Shown: positions 54,681 through 62,772, numbered from the stretch's first letter. The stretch: 64,000 nucleotides of DNA from Nonomuraea sp. NBC_00507 (GCF_036013525.1 NZ_CP107853.1:4030001-4094000), one strand, 5' to 3'. Notes: generated by a model not told the origin, from the sequence alone. Numbers and translations: made by a program.

Positions 54681-55724
54681 TTGGCCAGGCGCGCTCTGAT
54701 CACCGGCATCACCGGCCAGGATGGTTCCTACCTCGCGGAGCACCTGCTCGAGCAGGGGTATGAGGTCTGGGGGCTGGCCAGGGGGCAGGCGAACCCGCGG
54801 GTCTCGCGGATGCGCAAGCTGCTGTCCGACGTCCAAGTGGTGCGGGGTGATCTGCTGGACCAGGGGTCGCTGATCTCGGCTGTGGAACGGGTTCAGCCGG
54901 ACGAGGTGTACAACCTGGGCGCGATTTCGTTCGTCCCCATGTCGTGGGAGCAGGCCGAGCTCACGGCCGAGGTGACCGGGATGGGCGTGCTGCGCATGCT
55001 CGAGGCGATCCGGGTGTGTTCGGGGGTGTCGCGGGGAGCTTCGGGTGGCCCGTACGGACAGATCTATTCTGGGCAGATCCGCTTTTATCAGGCTTCGTCC
55101 TCTGAGATGTTCGGCCAGGTCAGCGAGACCCCGCAGACCGAGCGCACCGCCTTCCACCCGCGTTCCCCGTACGGCGTGGCCAAGGCCTATGGGCATTTCC
55201 TCACCCAGAACTATCGCGAGTCGTACGGCATGTTCGCCGTGTCCGGAATCCTGTTCAACCACGAGTCGCCGCGCCGCGGCGCCGAGTTCGTGACCAGGAA
55301 GGTGTCGCTCGGGGTGGCCAGGATCAAGCTCGGCCTGGCCACGGAGCTGCGGCTGGGCAACCTGGAGGCGCGGCGGGACTGGGGGTTCGCGGGGGACTAC
55401 GTGAAGGCCATGCAGCTCATGCTCCGGGCCGGCACCCCCGAGGACTACGTGATCGGCACCGGGCGGATGAAGTCGGTCAGGGAGCTGGTGGAGGCGGCGT
55501 TCAGCGCGGCGGGGCTGGATTGGGAACGCTACGTGGTGACCGACCAGACGCTGCACCGGCCGGCGGAGGTGGACCTGCTGTGCGCGGATCCGAAGAAGGC
55601 GCGGTCGCAGCTGGGGTGGGAACCGAGGGTGTCTTTTGATGAACTGGTCGCGATGATGGTCGAGTCGGATTTGCGGCTTCTGTCCGACGGTGGCGATCCC
55701 GACCAGGACAGTTCCTGGCCGTAA
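54681..55724 (+). CDS. gmd: GDP-mannose 4,6-dehydratase
   Basis: A 347-residue extended SDR. The cofactor motif LITGITGQDGSYLAEHLLE is followed by FYQASSSEMFGQV and the catalytic SPYGVAKAYGHFL. The family signature NHESPRRGAEFVTRKVS and RRDWGFAGDYVKAM confirm GMD. It makes GDP-4-keto-6-deoxy-mannose for L-fucose, D-rhamnose or perosamine type sugars. The start is TTG 54681 behind a GGAGGA box. A second enzyme to finish the sugar is not in the window. It is divergent from the GT4 cluster. Confidence 0.93.
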   Translation: MARRALITGITGQDGSYLAEHLLEQGYEVWGLARGQANPRVSRMRKLLSDVQVVRGDLLDQGSLISAVERVQPDEVYNLGAISFVPMSWEQAELTAEVTGMGVLRMLEAIRVCSGVSRGASGGPYGQIYSGQIRFYQASSSEMFGQVSETPQTERTAFHPRSPYGVAKAYGHFLTQNYRESYGMFAVSGILFNHESPRRGAEFVTRKVSLGVARIKLGLATELRLGNLEARRDWGFAGDYVKAMQLMLRAGTPEDYVIGTGRMKSVRELVEAAFSAAGLDWERYVVTDQTLHRPAEVDLLCADPKKARSQLGWEPRVSFDELVAMMVESDLRLLSDGGDPDQDSSWP

Positions 55725-56018
55725 CTGACGAGAGGGCTGAGCGGCACCACAGCACCCTGGATCGGGAGCGCACGCGCTCGCTGCGGAGTGGCCGGAACGC
55801 GTTCTGCAGGAGTGAGGGGAGCTCGGGGTTCGCCCGCGCGAGGTAGGGGGAACTCGTCGATCACCACCGGAATCGGGCGTTCGACGCGATAAGGTCTTGC
55901 CCTGACGACGTCGGCCGGACACCACGCCGAGGGCGGCACCTGGCTGCTCATCAGCGATGAACCGTGACAGTGCCGCCCACTCGTAGTCTCGATCGAACAT
56001 TCCTGCGGGCTTGTCCAC
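55725..56018 (-). pseudogene. DUF234-type ATPase remnant
   Basis: The frame starts MFDRDYEWAALSRFIADEQ and runs through GVVSGRRRQGKT (Walker A). It then jumps, in another frame, to RPIPVVIDEFP (Walker B), with the intervening 70 or so residues missing. A third frame adds ELPSLLQNAFRPLRSERV and SRSRVLWCRSALSS. This is a truncated, internally deleted and frameshifted ATPase of the family usually found as about 450 residues. Its 3' end runs into the gmd stop. Confidence 0.65.
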
Positions 56019-56182
56019 GGCGACCGTCCTGCAAGATCTAGGTGTGCAATTTATAGAAGTGCATCCCTAGATCTTGAAATCGAGGATGAAGGCTAGCGGG
56101 TTGCCTCCAGCGAGAGCGGGTTCTCCACAATGACTGACTGGTCCGGTCAGTGGTGCGCCGCCGTGACGGCGCGCACGGGCAC

Positions 56183-56659
56183 CTACTCCGTGGTCACGGC
56201 TTGGCGGTAGGCGCCTGGGGTAAGGCCGAAGTAGCGGGTGAACCAGCGGGTCAAGTGGCTCTGGTCGGCGAAGCCCGTTGCGGTGGCCACCTCGCTGATC
56301 GGCGTTCCGGTCGCTATGAGGTCGCGGGCCCTTCTCAGGCGTAGCTGGCGCTGGTAGTCGCTCGGTGGGAGGCCGTACGCCGCCTGGAAGGCACGGTAGA
56401 TCGCGTAGCGGCTGGCGCCGGTGGAGCTTGCCAGGTCGTCGATGGACAGGTCGTCCGTCATGCGGTCGTGGTGGAGCTGTCTGGCCTGTCGGGCGATGGC
56501 TGTCGACCTGCTGGGCTCGGCTGGGCTGGGGAGGGGCTTCGTCGCCGTCCGGTGGACTATGCGGGCGATCGTGGCCGTGAGGAGTTGGTCGGTCTCGGTC
56601 TCGTGGCTGTGGCGATGTTGACGTGCTCCTCCCCATGGATGAATGGGAAGGATTCTCAT
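56183..56659 (-). pseudogene. AraC regulator, C-terminal part
   Basis: A 158-codon open frame whose C-terminal 100 residues are an intact AraC double helix-turn-helix (LASSTGASRYAIYRAFQAAY then ISEVATATGFADQSHLTRWF). Its first 13 or so codons come from the end of the inserted IS element. The native part resumes at HRHSHET and passes abruptly into DQLLTATIARIV, so the cupin ligand domain of about 90 residues is deleted. The N-terminal piece is at 58552-58635. It could still make an HTH-only protein. Confidence 0.8.
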
Positions 56660-56760
56660 GGCCGCTACGCCGCCACCCCGTGCGGGGTGGTGCGGGTAGT
56701 CCCGCCATGAGGTGCTTGACGCTTCAGCGGCCCCAGTGGTGCAGGGCCTCCACGTCCAGT
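56618..56760 (-). ncRNA. Possible omega RNA of TnpB
   Basis: By analogy to characterised IS605 TnpB systems, the RNA guide is transcribed from the 3' end of tnpB and the right end, with the guide segment just outside the element (here the minus strand below 56618, in the AraC gene). The hairpin at 56673-56690 and the terminal hairpin would be its scaffold. No expression data; the boundaries are guesses. Confidence 0.35.
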
Positions 56761-57990
56761 GACCGCCCGTCCGGCGGCTGAGTTGTACCGATGCAACTGG
56801 GTGCGGGCGGCGTTGACATCAGCGTTGCCGATCCACCCGCATGCTGGGTTCTTGCACACGAACCGGGACTGACTCTCGCGGGAGCCTTCGATGATCGTGT
56901 GGCAGGCGTGGCATTCCTGGCTGGTGCCCGGCGCCGGGATGTAGACGACCTTGCCGCCCTTGTCGGTGGCCTTGTAGGTGAGGAACTCGGCGGTGCGGCC
57001 CCACGCCTGTCCGGCGATGGCCCGGTTCAGGCCGCGTTTTTGGGCGACGTTCGTGCCCGGCTGTTCGCGGGTGCCGGAGGCGCTCGCCATCATGTTCGTG
57101 ACCTTGAGGTCTTCCAGCACGATGACGCCGAACCGGTCGGTGAGTTCGGCGGTGGTCTGATGCTGCCAGTCGATGGCCCGGCGCTTGGCTTTCGCGCGCA
57201 GGCGGGCGATCTGGTCGTAGGTGTGCTTCAGCCGGTTACTGGCGGGCTGTCCGGGTTTCGCGGCTCGTTTCTGGCGGGCGGCTTTGCGCTCGAGGCGGAG
57301 CAGGCGCTCCTGCTCCCCGCCGGTCAGCCACTGGCTACGGTGGAAGATCTTCTCTCCGGTAGACAATGCCAACGGTACGGCGATGCCCCGGTCGATCGCG
57401 GTGTGCGGCCCCGGATGCGGGGCCGGCACCGGCTCCTCGCTCTGGATACGGAACACGATGTGCCACCCGCCTGCCTCCTTCACCAGCCGCGCCCCGGTGA
57501 TCTTCCCGTCCGGGCCGCCCTTCGTGACCCCCGGCAGGTCCTTGGTCCACCGGAAGCGGACACGGCCGAGTTTGGGGATGCTGACCGCGCCCCACCGCCG
57601 GTTGATCCGGGTGATGTTCAGATCCCGCGCCTGGGGGACATCGACGGCCATCCGGGAGCGGAACCGGCTCTTGAACGTGGGGCGCCCGGCCGGGTGGTCG
57701 GGGTTGAAGTAGTTCGCCCACGCCTGCCGGTAGGTCTTCAGCACGGCCTGCGCCGCCTGCGCGGGCAGGTCGTTGAGCCAGTCGATCTCTTTGCGGGCGA
57801 CCCGGATGGCCTCATCGCACTGGGCCAGGGAGGCGAACCGGCCCTGCCGGAAGGTGAAGAACTCGTGCAGCAGGTTCCACAGTAGGCGCGCGTTGTTCGC
57901 CTGGCCGTCCAACACGGCGCTCTGCCGCTGGTCCAACTCCAGGCGCGCGACATGAGCGCGGTTGCGTTTCTCCCGCTCCACAGGGCGCAT
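56665..57990 (-). CDS. tnpB: TnpB RNA-guided nuclease homologue
   Basis: A 441-residue TnpB. The RuvC active site acids are D200 in HTAIDRGIAVPL, E293 in VIVLEDLKV and D391 in IGNADVNAAR, all present. The zinc-binding cysteines are C360, C363, C379 and C384. The C-terminal tail (PLKRQAPHGGTTRTTPHG) is encoded by the right end of the element. Known TnpB proteins cut DNA guided by an omega RNA and help the element persist. The protein looks intact. It is divergent from tnpA with a 15-bp gap. Confidence 0.9.
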   Translation of the reverse strand: MRPVEREKRNRAHVARLELDQRQSAVLDGQANNARLLWNLLHEFFTFRQGRFASLAQCDEAIRVARKEIDWLNDLPAQAAQAVLKTYRQAWANYFNPDHPAGRPTFKSRFRSRMAVDVPQARDLNITRINRRWGAVSIPKLGRVRFRWTKDLPGVTKGGPDGKITGARLVKEAGGWHIVFRIQSEEPVPAPHPGPHTAIDRGIAVPLALSTGEKIFHRSQWLTGGEQERLLRLERKAARQKRAAKPGQPASNRLKHTYDQIARLRAKAKRRAIDWQHQTTAELTDRFGVIVLEDLKVTNMMASASGTREQPGTNVAQKRGLNRAIAGQAWGRTAEFLTYKATDKGGKVVYIPAPGTSQECHACHTIIEGSRESQSRFVCKNPACGWIGNADVNAARTQLHRYNSAAGRAVTGRGGPAPLGPLKRQAPHGGTTRTTPHGVAA

Positions 57991-58005
57991 TCTATCGTTT
58001 GGTGT

Positions 58006-58494
58006 ATGTCACCGCGATGGGAACCGAACCCGGACATCAGAACCGGACGCCACTGCGTCCACGACCTGTCCGCGCATTTGGTGTTTGTCACGAAATATCG
58101 GCGGGACGCACTCACCAGCCCCATGCTGGAACGCTGCGAACAGATCATGAAAGAGGTGTGCGAGAAGTTCGACTGCGAACTGACCGAGTTCAACGGCGAG
58201 CACGACCACGTCCATCTCCTGGTCCGCTACCCGCCCAAGGTCGCTCTGTCCTCCCTCGTCAACTCCCTCAAAGGCGTCTCGGCCCGCTACCTCCGCCAGG
58301 AATACAGCGCCCACGTCCGCACACACCTGTGGAGCGGCCACTTCTGGTCCCGCTCCTACTACGCAGGATCGACCGGCGACGCGAACGAGGCCACCGTCCA
58401 CACCTACATCCAGTCCCAGGACAGAAATGAGACAAGACCAGACGCGGCCACGACCGGCTCCAAAGCGCGGGTCAGGGCACGCTCAGGCCCTTGA
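58006..58494 (+). CDS. tnpA: TnpA Y1 transposase (IS200/IS605)
   Basis: A 162-residue HUH transposase. The HUH motif is HDHVHLLV (H68 and H70), and the catalytic tyrosine is Y134 in VHTYIQSQ. Before it come LVFVTKYRRDAL and LWSGHFWSRSYYAGS, as in the family. It cuts and pastes single-stranded DNA at the element ends. The C-terminal 20 residues are an unremarkable basic tail. ATG 58006 lies 15 bases from the tnpB start on the opposite strand. Confidence 0.92.
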   Translation: MSPRWEPNPDIRTGRHCVHDLSAHLVFVTKYRRDALTSPMLERCEQIMKEVCEKFDCELTEFNGEHDHVHLLVRYPPKVALSSLVNSLKGVSARYLRQEYSAHVRTHLWSGHFWSRSYYAGSTGDANEATVHTYIQSQDRNETRPDAATTGSKARVRARSGP

Positions 58495-58551
58495 GGGCCT
58501 TCCCGCGCGGGCCTACACCACCCGCCTGAAGGCGGAAGCACTGGCCCCTCG

Positions 58552-58635
58552 GTAGACGTGCCGCTCGAAGTGGGCGTGCATGGCCTCGATCGGCCGATCC
58601 GGCGATCGCCAGTATCTGGACCAGTCATGCGGCAT
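58552..58635 (-). pseudogene. AraC regulator, N-terminal part
   Basis: From ATG 58635 (preceded by GGAGGG) the frame reads MPHDWSRYWRSPDRPIEAMH then AHFERHVY, the usual beginning of an AraC regulator with a cupin ligand domain. It is cut at GTCTAC by the IS605-type element. The continuing open frame in the element (RGASASAFRRVV) ends within 13 codons. Confidence 0.8.
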
Positions 58636-58657
58636 CCCTCCATTCTCACGGGTGCCA

Positions 58658-58686
58658 TTGACAAAGAGGATTTTTACGTAAAGGAT
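58658..58686 (+). promoter_or_regulatory. Promoter and operator of the HTH-SRPBCC operon
   Basis: TTGACA (58658-58663) and AAGGAT (58681-58686) are 17 bp apart. A perfect palindrome TTTACGTAAA (58673-58682) overlaps the -10. It lies 15 bases before the regulator start and is AT-rich compared with its surroundings, so the regulator may bind there. Confidence 0.5.
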
Positions 58687-58696
58687 TGTTTTTGCG

Positions 58697-59278
58697 ATGA
58701 GAGATGTCCTGTACCTGGAAGAGATCGAGCAGGCCGAGGCGCTGCTCAAGCCGCAGCGCGTGGAGGTGCTGCGGCAGCTGGCCGAGCCGCGCACGTGCTC
58801 GGAGGTCGCCGAGCGGCTCGGGCAGACGCCGCAGCGGGTCTACTACCACGTGAAACGGCTGGTCGAGGCGGGGTTGGTGGACCTGGTGTCCGAGCGCAAG
58901 GTGCGCGGGATCTCCGAGGGCATCTACCAGGCCGGCGCCCGCTCGTACTGGCTGTCGCCGCGCCTGGTCGGCCGGATCGGCGGATTGCGCCAGGCGCGGG
59001 ACGAGCTGAGCCTCGGCTACCTGCTGGACCTCATGGAGGAAGTGCAGGCCGACATCGCGGCGCTCGACAGGACCGCGCCCGAGCTGCCGTCCATCGGCCT
59101 GTCCGGGGAGATCCACGTGCGTCCGGAGAACCGTCAGGAGTTCCTGAGCGAGCTCCAGACAATGCTGCAGAACCTGTTCACGCGGTACGGCGGGGCCGAG
59201 GGCGACGCCTTCAAGCTCGCCGTCGCCTGCTATCCGAAGCAAGCCGACGACTCGTCAGAAGGAGACGACCATGACTGA
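58697..59278 (+). CDS. Winged-helix (ArsR-like) regulator
   Basis: A 193-residue regulator. EALLKPQRVEVLRQLAEP then TCSEVAERLGQTPQRVYYHV and KRLVEAGLVDLV is an ArsR-like winged helix. The C-terminal half resembles domains of actinobacterial helix_turn_helix_20 proteins. It overlaps the SRPBCC gene by eight bases (59271-59278), so the two are one operon. Regulators next to AHSA1/SRPBCC genes are a common actinobacterial pair. Confidence 0.85.
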   Translation: MRDVLYLEEIEQAEALLKPQRVEVLRQLAEPRTCSEVAERLGQTPQRVYYHVKRLVEAGLVDLVSERKVRGISEGIYQAGARSYWLSPRLVGRIGGLRQARDELSLGYLLDLMEEVQADIAALDRTAPELPSIGLSGEIHVRPENRQEFLSELQTMLQNLFTRYGGAEGDAFKLAVACYPKQADDSSEGDDHD

Positions 59279-60107
59279 GCCCATGATCCTGCACGCCCGC
59301 GTCCAGGCGCCGCTCAAGGAGGTGCGGCAGGCGCTCACCGATCCGGCCGCGATGCGGGTCTGGCTCGCCGAGCACGCCGAGGTGGAGCTGCCCGACCGGT
59401 TCGGGTTCTGGGGGCGTACGACGCCTGAGGGGGACGCGCCGCACCAGCGGCTGCTGCACGCCGACGAGCGGACGGTGCGCTTCGCGTGGGTGCTGGACGG
59501 GGAGGAGACGACCACTGAGTTCGCGCTGGCGGAGGAGAGTGAGGGCGTCACCGTCGTGACGCTGTCGCAGACGCACTGGGACTTCCAGGACGTGATCACG
59601 GGCAAGAGCATCCGGGGCGTGCTGCAGACGTACTGGTGCCAGGTCCTGGCCAACCTGGCCGAGCACTTCGAAGGGCGTGAGCTCACGCCCAAGGTGGACT
59701 TCACCAGTACGGAGATGCGAGTCGAGGTCACCATCGCCGCCTCGCCGTCCGACGTGTTCGCCTCGATCACGGACTCGGAGGCGGTGACGAAGTGGTTCGG
59801 GTTCCCGATCGAGATCGAGCCGTTCGTGGGCGGGCGGTTCGCGATGGGCGGACTCGCCAACGACCCCAGCCCGGCGAAGGTGCTGGAGCTCGAGCCCGGT
59901 CGCAAGTTCTCCCTCGACTGGGGCGGCCCCGGGGTCGGGACGTGGGAGCTGGAGGGGTCCGAGGGGAAGACCCGGCTGACGCTGGTGCAGAGCGGGTTCG
60001 ACGCCCAGCAGCCGCCGTACGCGGCGTGGGGCGGCTTCCTGTCGGGCGTGTCCGAGCTGCGGCGCTATCACGAGGTGCCGGACTGGCGGCCGGTCATCAC
60101 GGCATAG
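59271..60107 (+). CDS. Tandem SRPBCC (AHSA1-like) domain protein
   Basis: A 278-residue protein with two START/AHSA1-like folds. The first covers about 1-130 (ARVQAPLKEVRQALTDPAAM and WVLDGEETTTEFAL). The second covers about 145-278 (VEVTIAASPSDVFASITDSE, VTKWFGFPIEIEPFVGG). These barrels bind hydrophobic ligands or act as Hsp90 co-chaperones in eukaryotes; the bacterial role is unknown. It is coupled to the regulator by an 8-bp overlap. Confidence 0.88.
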   Translation: MTEPMILHARVQAPLKEVRQALTDPAAMRVWLAEHAEVELPDRFGFWGRTTPEGDAPHQRLLHADERTVRFAWVLDGEETTTEFALAEESEGVTVVTLSQTHWDFQDVITGKSIRGVLQTYWCQVLANLAEHFEGRELTPKVDFTSTEMRVEVTIAASPSDVFASITDSEAVTKWFGFPIEIEPFVGGRFAMGGLANDPSPAKVLELEPGRKFSLDWGGPGVGTWELEGSEGKTRLTLVQSGFDAQQPPYAAWGGFLSGVSELRRYHEVPDWRPVITA

Positions 60108-60169
60108 TCGACTTTTGCCCGCACGAGCGTTCAAGACTGGGCTGGGGCGGGGCGTGGAGACTTGCTGCC

Positions 60170-60580
60170 ATGCGTTTCGACACCAAGATCGGCATCGTGG
60201 TCCGCGCGGATCTGGCCGCATGGCAGCAGCTCAACGTCACCGCCTTTCTGGCCAGTGCGGTCGCGGGCGGGGTTCCGGAAACCGTTGGGGAGCCGTACGA
60301 GGACGGGTCGGGCAACTCGTACCTGCCGATGTTCCGGCAGCCCGTGCTGGTTTACGTGGCGGGTCTGGAGGAATTGCGGGTCGTGCGGGAGAAAGCGGTG
60401 GGGCGGGGGATGGATGTGGCCGTGTACATCGAGGAGATGTTCAAGACGGGGCACGACGCGGACAACCGGGCGGCCGTGCGGGCTGTGGAGGCCGATGAGC
60501 TGGGGCTGGTGGGGGTAGCAGTCCATGGGCCCAGAAACGGCGTCGACAAGGTCCTGAAGGGCCTCACCCTGCATCCTTGA
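60170..60580 (+). CDS. DUF2000 (Pth2-like fold) protein
   Basis: A 136-residue protein. FDTKIGIVVRADLAAWQQLN and VTAFLASAVAG match DUF2000, a family with the fold of the archaeal peptidyl-tRNA hydrolase Pth2. Late strands include LGLVGVAVHGPRNGVDKV. ATG 60170 is the only start with a plausible spacing. The function is unknown; hydrolase activity is an inference from the fold. Confidence 0.8.
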   Translation: MRFDTKIGIVVRADLAAWQQLNVTAFLASAVAGGVPETVGEPYEDGSGNSYLPMFRQPVLVYVAGLEELRVVREKAVGRGMDVAVYIEEMFKTGHDADNRAAVRAVEADELGLVGVAVHGPRNGVDKVLKGLTLHP

Positions 60581-60654
60581 GTCCGAGCCACGGTTCTCCA
60601 CAGAATCCCGTTCGGCCCCGCTGCGGCGGGCTCCGCCCCGGCATCCTTCTCGCC

Positions 60655-61482
60655 GTGAACCCACGCCCTCGCCCGACAGCCCCCTTGATCGACCGTGCCA
60701 GGCGGATAACCCGCGCGGTCCCGCAGGCCGTCGTCTGTCGTCAGACGGCCGCCTGGATCTGGGGCCTGAACATCTTGCCGGCACCCCCGGACGACTGGCC
60801 GATCGAGTTGACCGCCCCCAGCCACCTGGCGGTCCCCGACTGCGTCACCTGCATCGCGCCCTTGCCCGATGAGGACATCACCGAGCACAAGGGCGTCCGC
60901 ATCACGACCATGGAACGCACCGCCCTCGACTGCGCCCGCTGGTTGCCCCGCATGGAGGGTGTGGCGATCCTCGACCAGTTCGCCAGGAAGGGAGTCGACC
61001 TCGGAGCGCTGTGGCACCGCCCGTTCAACTCCTGGCGCCTGCGCGACACCCTGAGCTTGGCCGACCCCGGAGCCGCCTCCCCCAGGGAGAGCTGGCTCCG
61101 CGTCATTCTCGTGGAGGGCGGCCTTCTCAGGCCCACCACCCAAATCAGAGTCGACTTGGACGATGACAGGCACGTCTACCTCGACCTGGGCTGGGAGGAC
61201 TTCAAGGTCGCCGTCGAATACGACGGCCAGGAACACCACACCTCGACTCCCGACCAGCAACACGACGCCGACCGCCGCGAGGAGCTACGCCGGCGCGGCT
61301 GGCGGGTGATCGCCGTCCGGAGAGACATCATTCCCGGCCAGATCGCCGACCTCCTCCACCACGTGGCCGACGCCCTGATCGAGCGCGGCTGGCAACCGGG
61401 CCCGGAAGGCACCACCCGCATCCTCCGCGGCATCCGCGCAGCCCGCCGCCAGTCCCGCTTCAGGTCGGTCGCTCGGTGGTGA
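60655..61482 (+). CDS. AbiEi/DUF559-type protein with nuclease-like C-terminus
   Basis: A 275-residue protein. The first half resembles AbiEi-type antitoxin-like domains (VVCRQTAAWIWGLNILP, ITTMERTALDCARWL). The second half has a PD-(D/E)XK-like fold with DLGWEDFKVAVEYDGQEHH, similar to DUF559/Vsr endonucleases. The combination is common in actinomycetes, and its role is unknown. The GTG start 60655 has no strong ribosome site. No partner toxin is adjacent. Confidence 0.75.
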   Translation: MNPRPRPTAPLIDRARRITRAVPQAVVCRQTAAWIWGLNILPAPPDDWPIELTAPSHLAVPDCVTCIAPLPDEDITEHKGVRITTMERTALDCARWLPRMEGVAILDQFARKGVDLGALWHRPFNSWRLRDTLSLADPGAASPRESWLRVILVEGGLLRPTTQIRVDLDDDRHVYLDLGWEDFKVAVEYDGQEHHTSTPDQQHDADRREELRRRGWRVIAVRRDIIPGQIADLLHHVADALIERGWQPGPEGTTRILRGIRAARRQSRFRSVARW

Positions 61483-61564
61483 CGGGTTGGTTGGTCAGCC
61501 GGTGGTGACGGGGTTGGTCGGTCAGTCGGCGTGATGGGTTGGTCGGTTAGCCGATGGTGACGGG
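61475..61564. repeat. Three and a half imperfect repeats of about 26 bp
   Basis: Units start at 61475, 61501 and 61528; the first reads GGTGGTGACGGGTTGGTTGG TCAGCC. A partial fourth unit is at 61553. The units lie between convergent genes, and the fourth unit encodes the last residues of the P450 (PVTIG) on the minus strand. Confidence 0.75.
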
Positions 61565-62731
61565 TAGCTCCTTGATGCCGTTGATGAAGTTCGAGCGCAG
61601 GCGGCGGGCCGGGCCTGTTTGGCGCAGGCGGGGGCGGCGGCGGGCCAGTTGTTCGAACAGGACGCGGAGTTCCAGCTTGGCGAGGTGGTTACCCAGGCAG
61701 AAGTGGGCGCCGCCGCCGCCGAAGCCTATGTGCGGGTTCGGGTCGCGGCCGATGTCGAAGACCTCGGCGTCGGGGAAGACGGCGGTGTCGCGGTTAGCGG
61801 CGGCGTAGAAGACCACCACCTTGTCCTCGGCCTTGATCTGCTGCCCGCCCAGCTCCTGATCCTTCGTGGAGGTGCGGCGGAACAGGTTGACGGGAGAGAT
61901 CCAGCGGACGATCTCGTCGGCGGCCGTCTTGGTCAGCGTGGGGTCGGCGACGAGGCGGTCCCACTGGTCCGGGTGCTCGAAGAGGGTGAGCATGCCGCCC
62001 GAGGCGGCGTTGCGGGTGGTCTCGTTGCCGGCGACCACCAGGAGGAGGATGAAGAGGTCGAATTCGTGCTCGTCGAGAGTTTCGCCGTTCTCGTCCGGCT
62101 GCAGGAGTTTGGTGACGATGTCGTTCTTGGGGTTGGCCCTGCGCTGTGCCGCCAGCTGGTTGGCCCAGGCGTAGACCTCCATGGCGGCGGCGGAGCCCTC
62201 CTGGGGGTTGGCGGCGTAGTCGGGGTCCTGCGCGCCGATCATCCGGTTGGACCAGGCGAACACCTTGTCGCGGTCGGATACGGGCGCGCCGAGCAACTCG
62301 CAGATCACGTAGAGGGGCAGGGGTGCCGCGATTTCGGTGACGAAGTCGATCTCGCCCGTGCACTTGTCGAGGAGGTCGTCGCAGATGTCGCGGATGTGTT
62401 GTTCGAGGGCTCCTATGGTCCGGGGGGTGAAGCCCCGGTTGACCAGGGAGCGGCGTCTGGTGTGCTCCGGTGGGTCCTGATTGAGCATCATGAGCCGCTG
62501 GAGGGCGATCTGCTCCTCCGTCAGCTCCTCGATCAGGGCGAGCTTGCGGTGCGAGGAAAACAGGTCGGAGTGGCGTGAGACGTGGACGACGTCCTCGTAG
62601 CGGGTGACGGCCCAGAAACCGGGCTCGCCTTCATGCCAGTGGACGGGAGAGTTCGCGCGCAGCCAGGCGAACTGGTCATGCGGTGGTCCAGCGGTCGCGT
62701 AGCGGTCCCTGTCGACGAGGTCGATATGCAC
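61547..62731 (-). CDS. Cytochrome P450, CYP125/CYP142-like
   Basis: A 394-residue P450. The oxygen-activating helix is VVAGNETTRNAASGGML, the ExxR motif is ADEIVRW, and the haem ligand motif is FGGGGAHFCLGNHLAKLELR. FWAVTRYEDVVHVSRHSDLF and LMMLNQDPPEHTRRRSLVNR closely recall CYP125/CYP142 steroid C26-monooxygenases. GTG 62731 with AGAGGG upstream is the chosen start. A perfect KstR-type box lies 42 bases upstream of it. It may therefore oxidise a steroid or terpenoid side chain; the family assignment is by eye. Confidence 0.9.
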   Translation of the reverse strand: MHIDLVDRDRYATAGPPHDQFAWLRANSPVHWHEGEPGFWAVTRYEDVVHVSRHSDLFSSHRKLALIEELTEEQIALQRLMMLNQDPPEHTRRRSLVNRGFTPRTIGALEQHIRDICDDLLDKCTGEIDFVTEIAAPLPLYVICELLGAPVSDRDKVFAWSNRMIGAQDPDYAANPQEGSAAAMEVYAWANQLAAQRRANPKNDIVTKLLQPDENGETLDEHEFDLFILLLVVAGNETTRNAASGGMLTLFEHPDQWDRLVADPTLTKTAADEIVRWISPVNLFRRTSTKDQELGGQQIKAEDKVVVFYAAANRDTAVFPDAEVFDIGRDPNPHIGFGGGGAHFCLGNHLAKLELRVLFEQLARRRPRLRQTGPARRLRSNFINGIKELPVTIG

Positions 62732-62772
62732 CTGGGTCACCCTCTTGATCAAACGCTTGGTTACACCCGTAC

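Larger units (their letters stand above)
56618..58551. mobile_element. IS605-type element (IS200/IS605 family)
   Basis: A 1934-bp element with divergent tnpB (minus) and tnpA (plus). The right end, next to the tnpB stop, reads GAATCCTTCCCATTC then a hairpin and ends GGAGCACGTCAA, the classic IS605 end. A second hairpin (CCACCCCG / CGGGGTGG, 56673-56690) lies by the tnpB stop. The left end has hairpin CCGCC-TGAA-GGCGG (58522-58535). It is inserted in an AraC gene after GTCTAC, and no target duplication is visible, as expected for this family. Confidence 0.85.
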
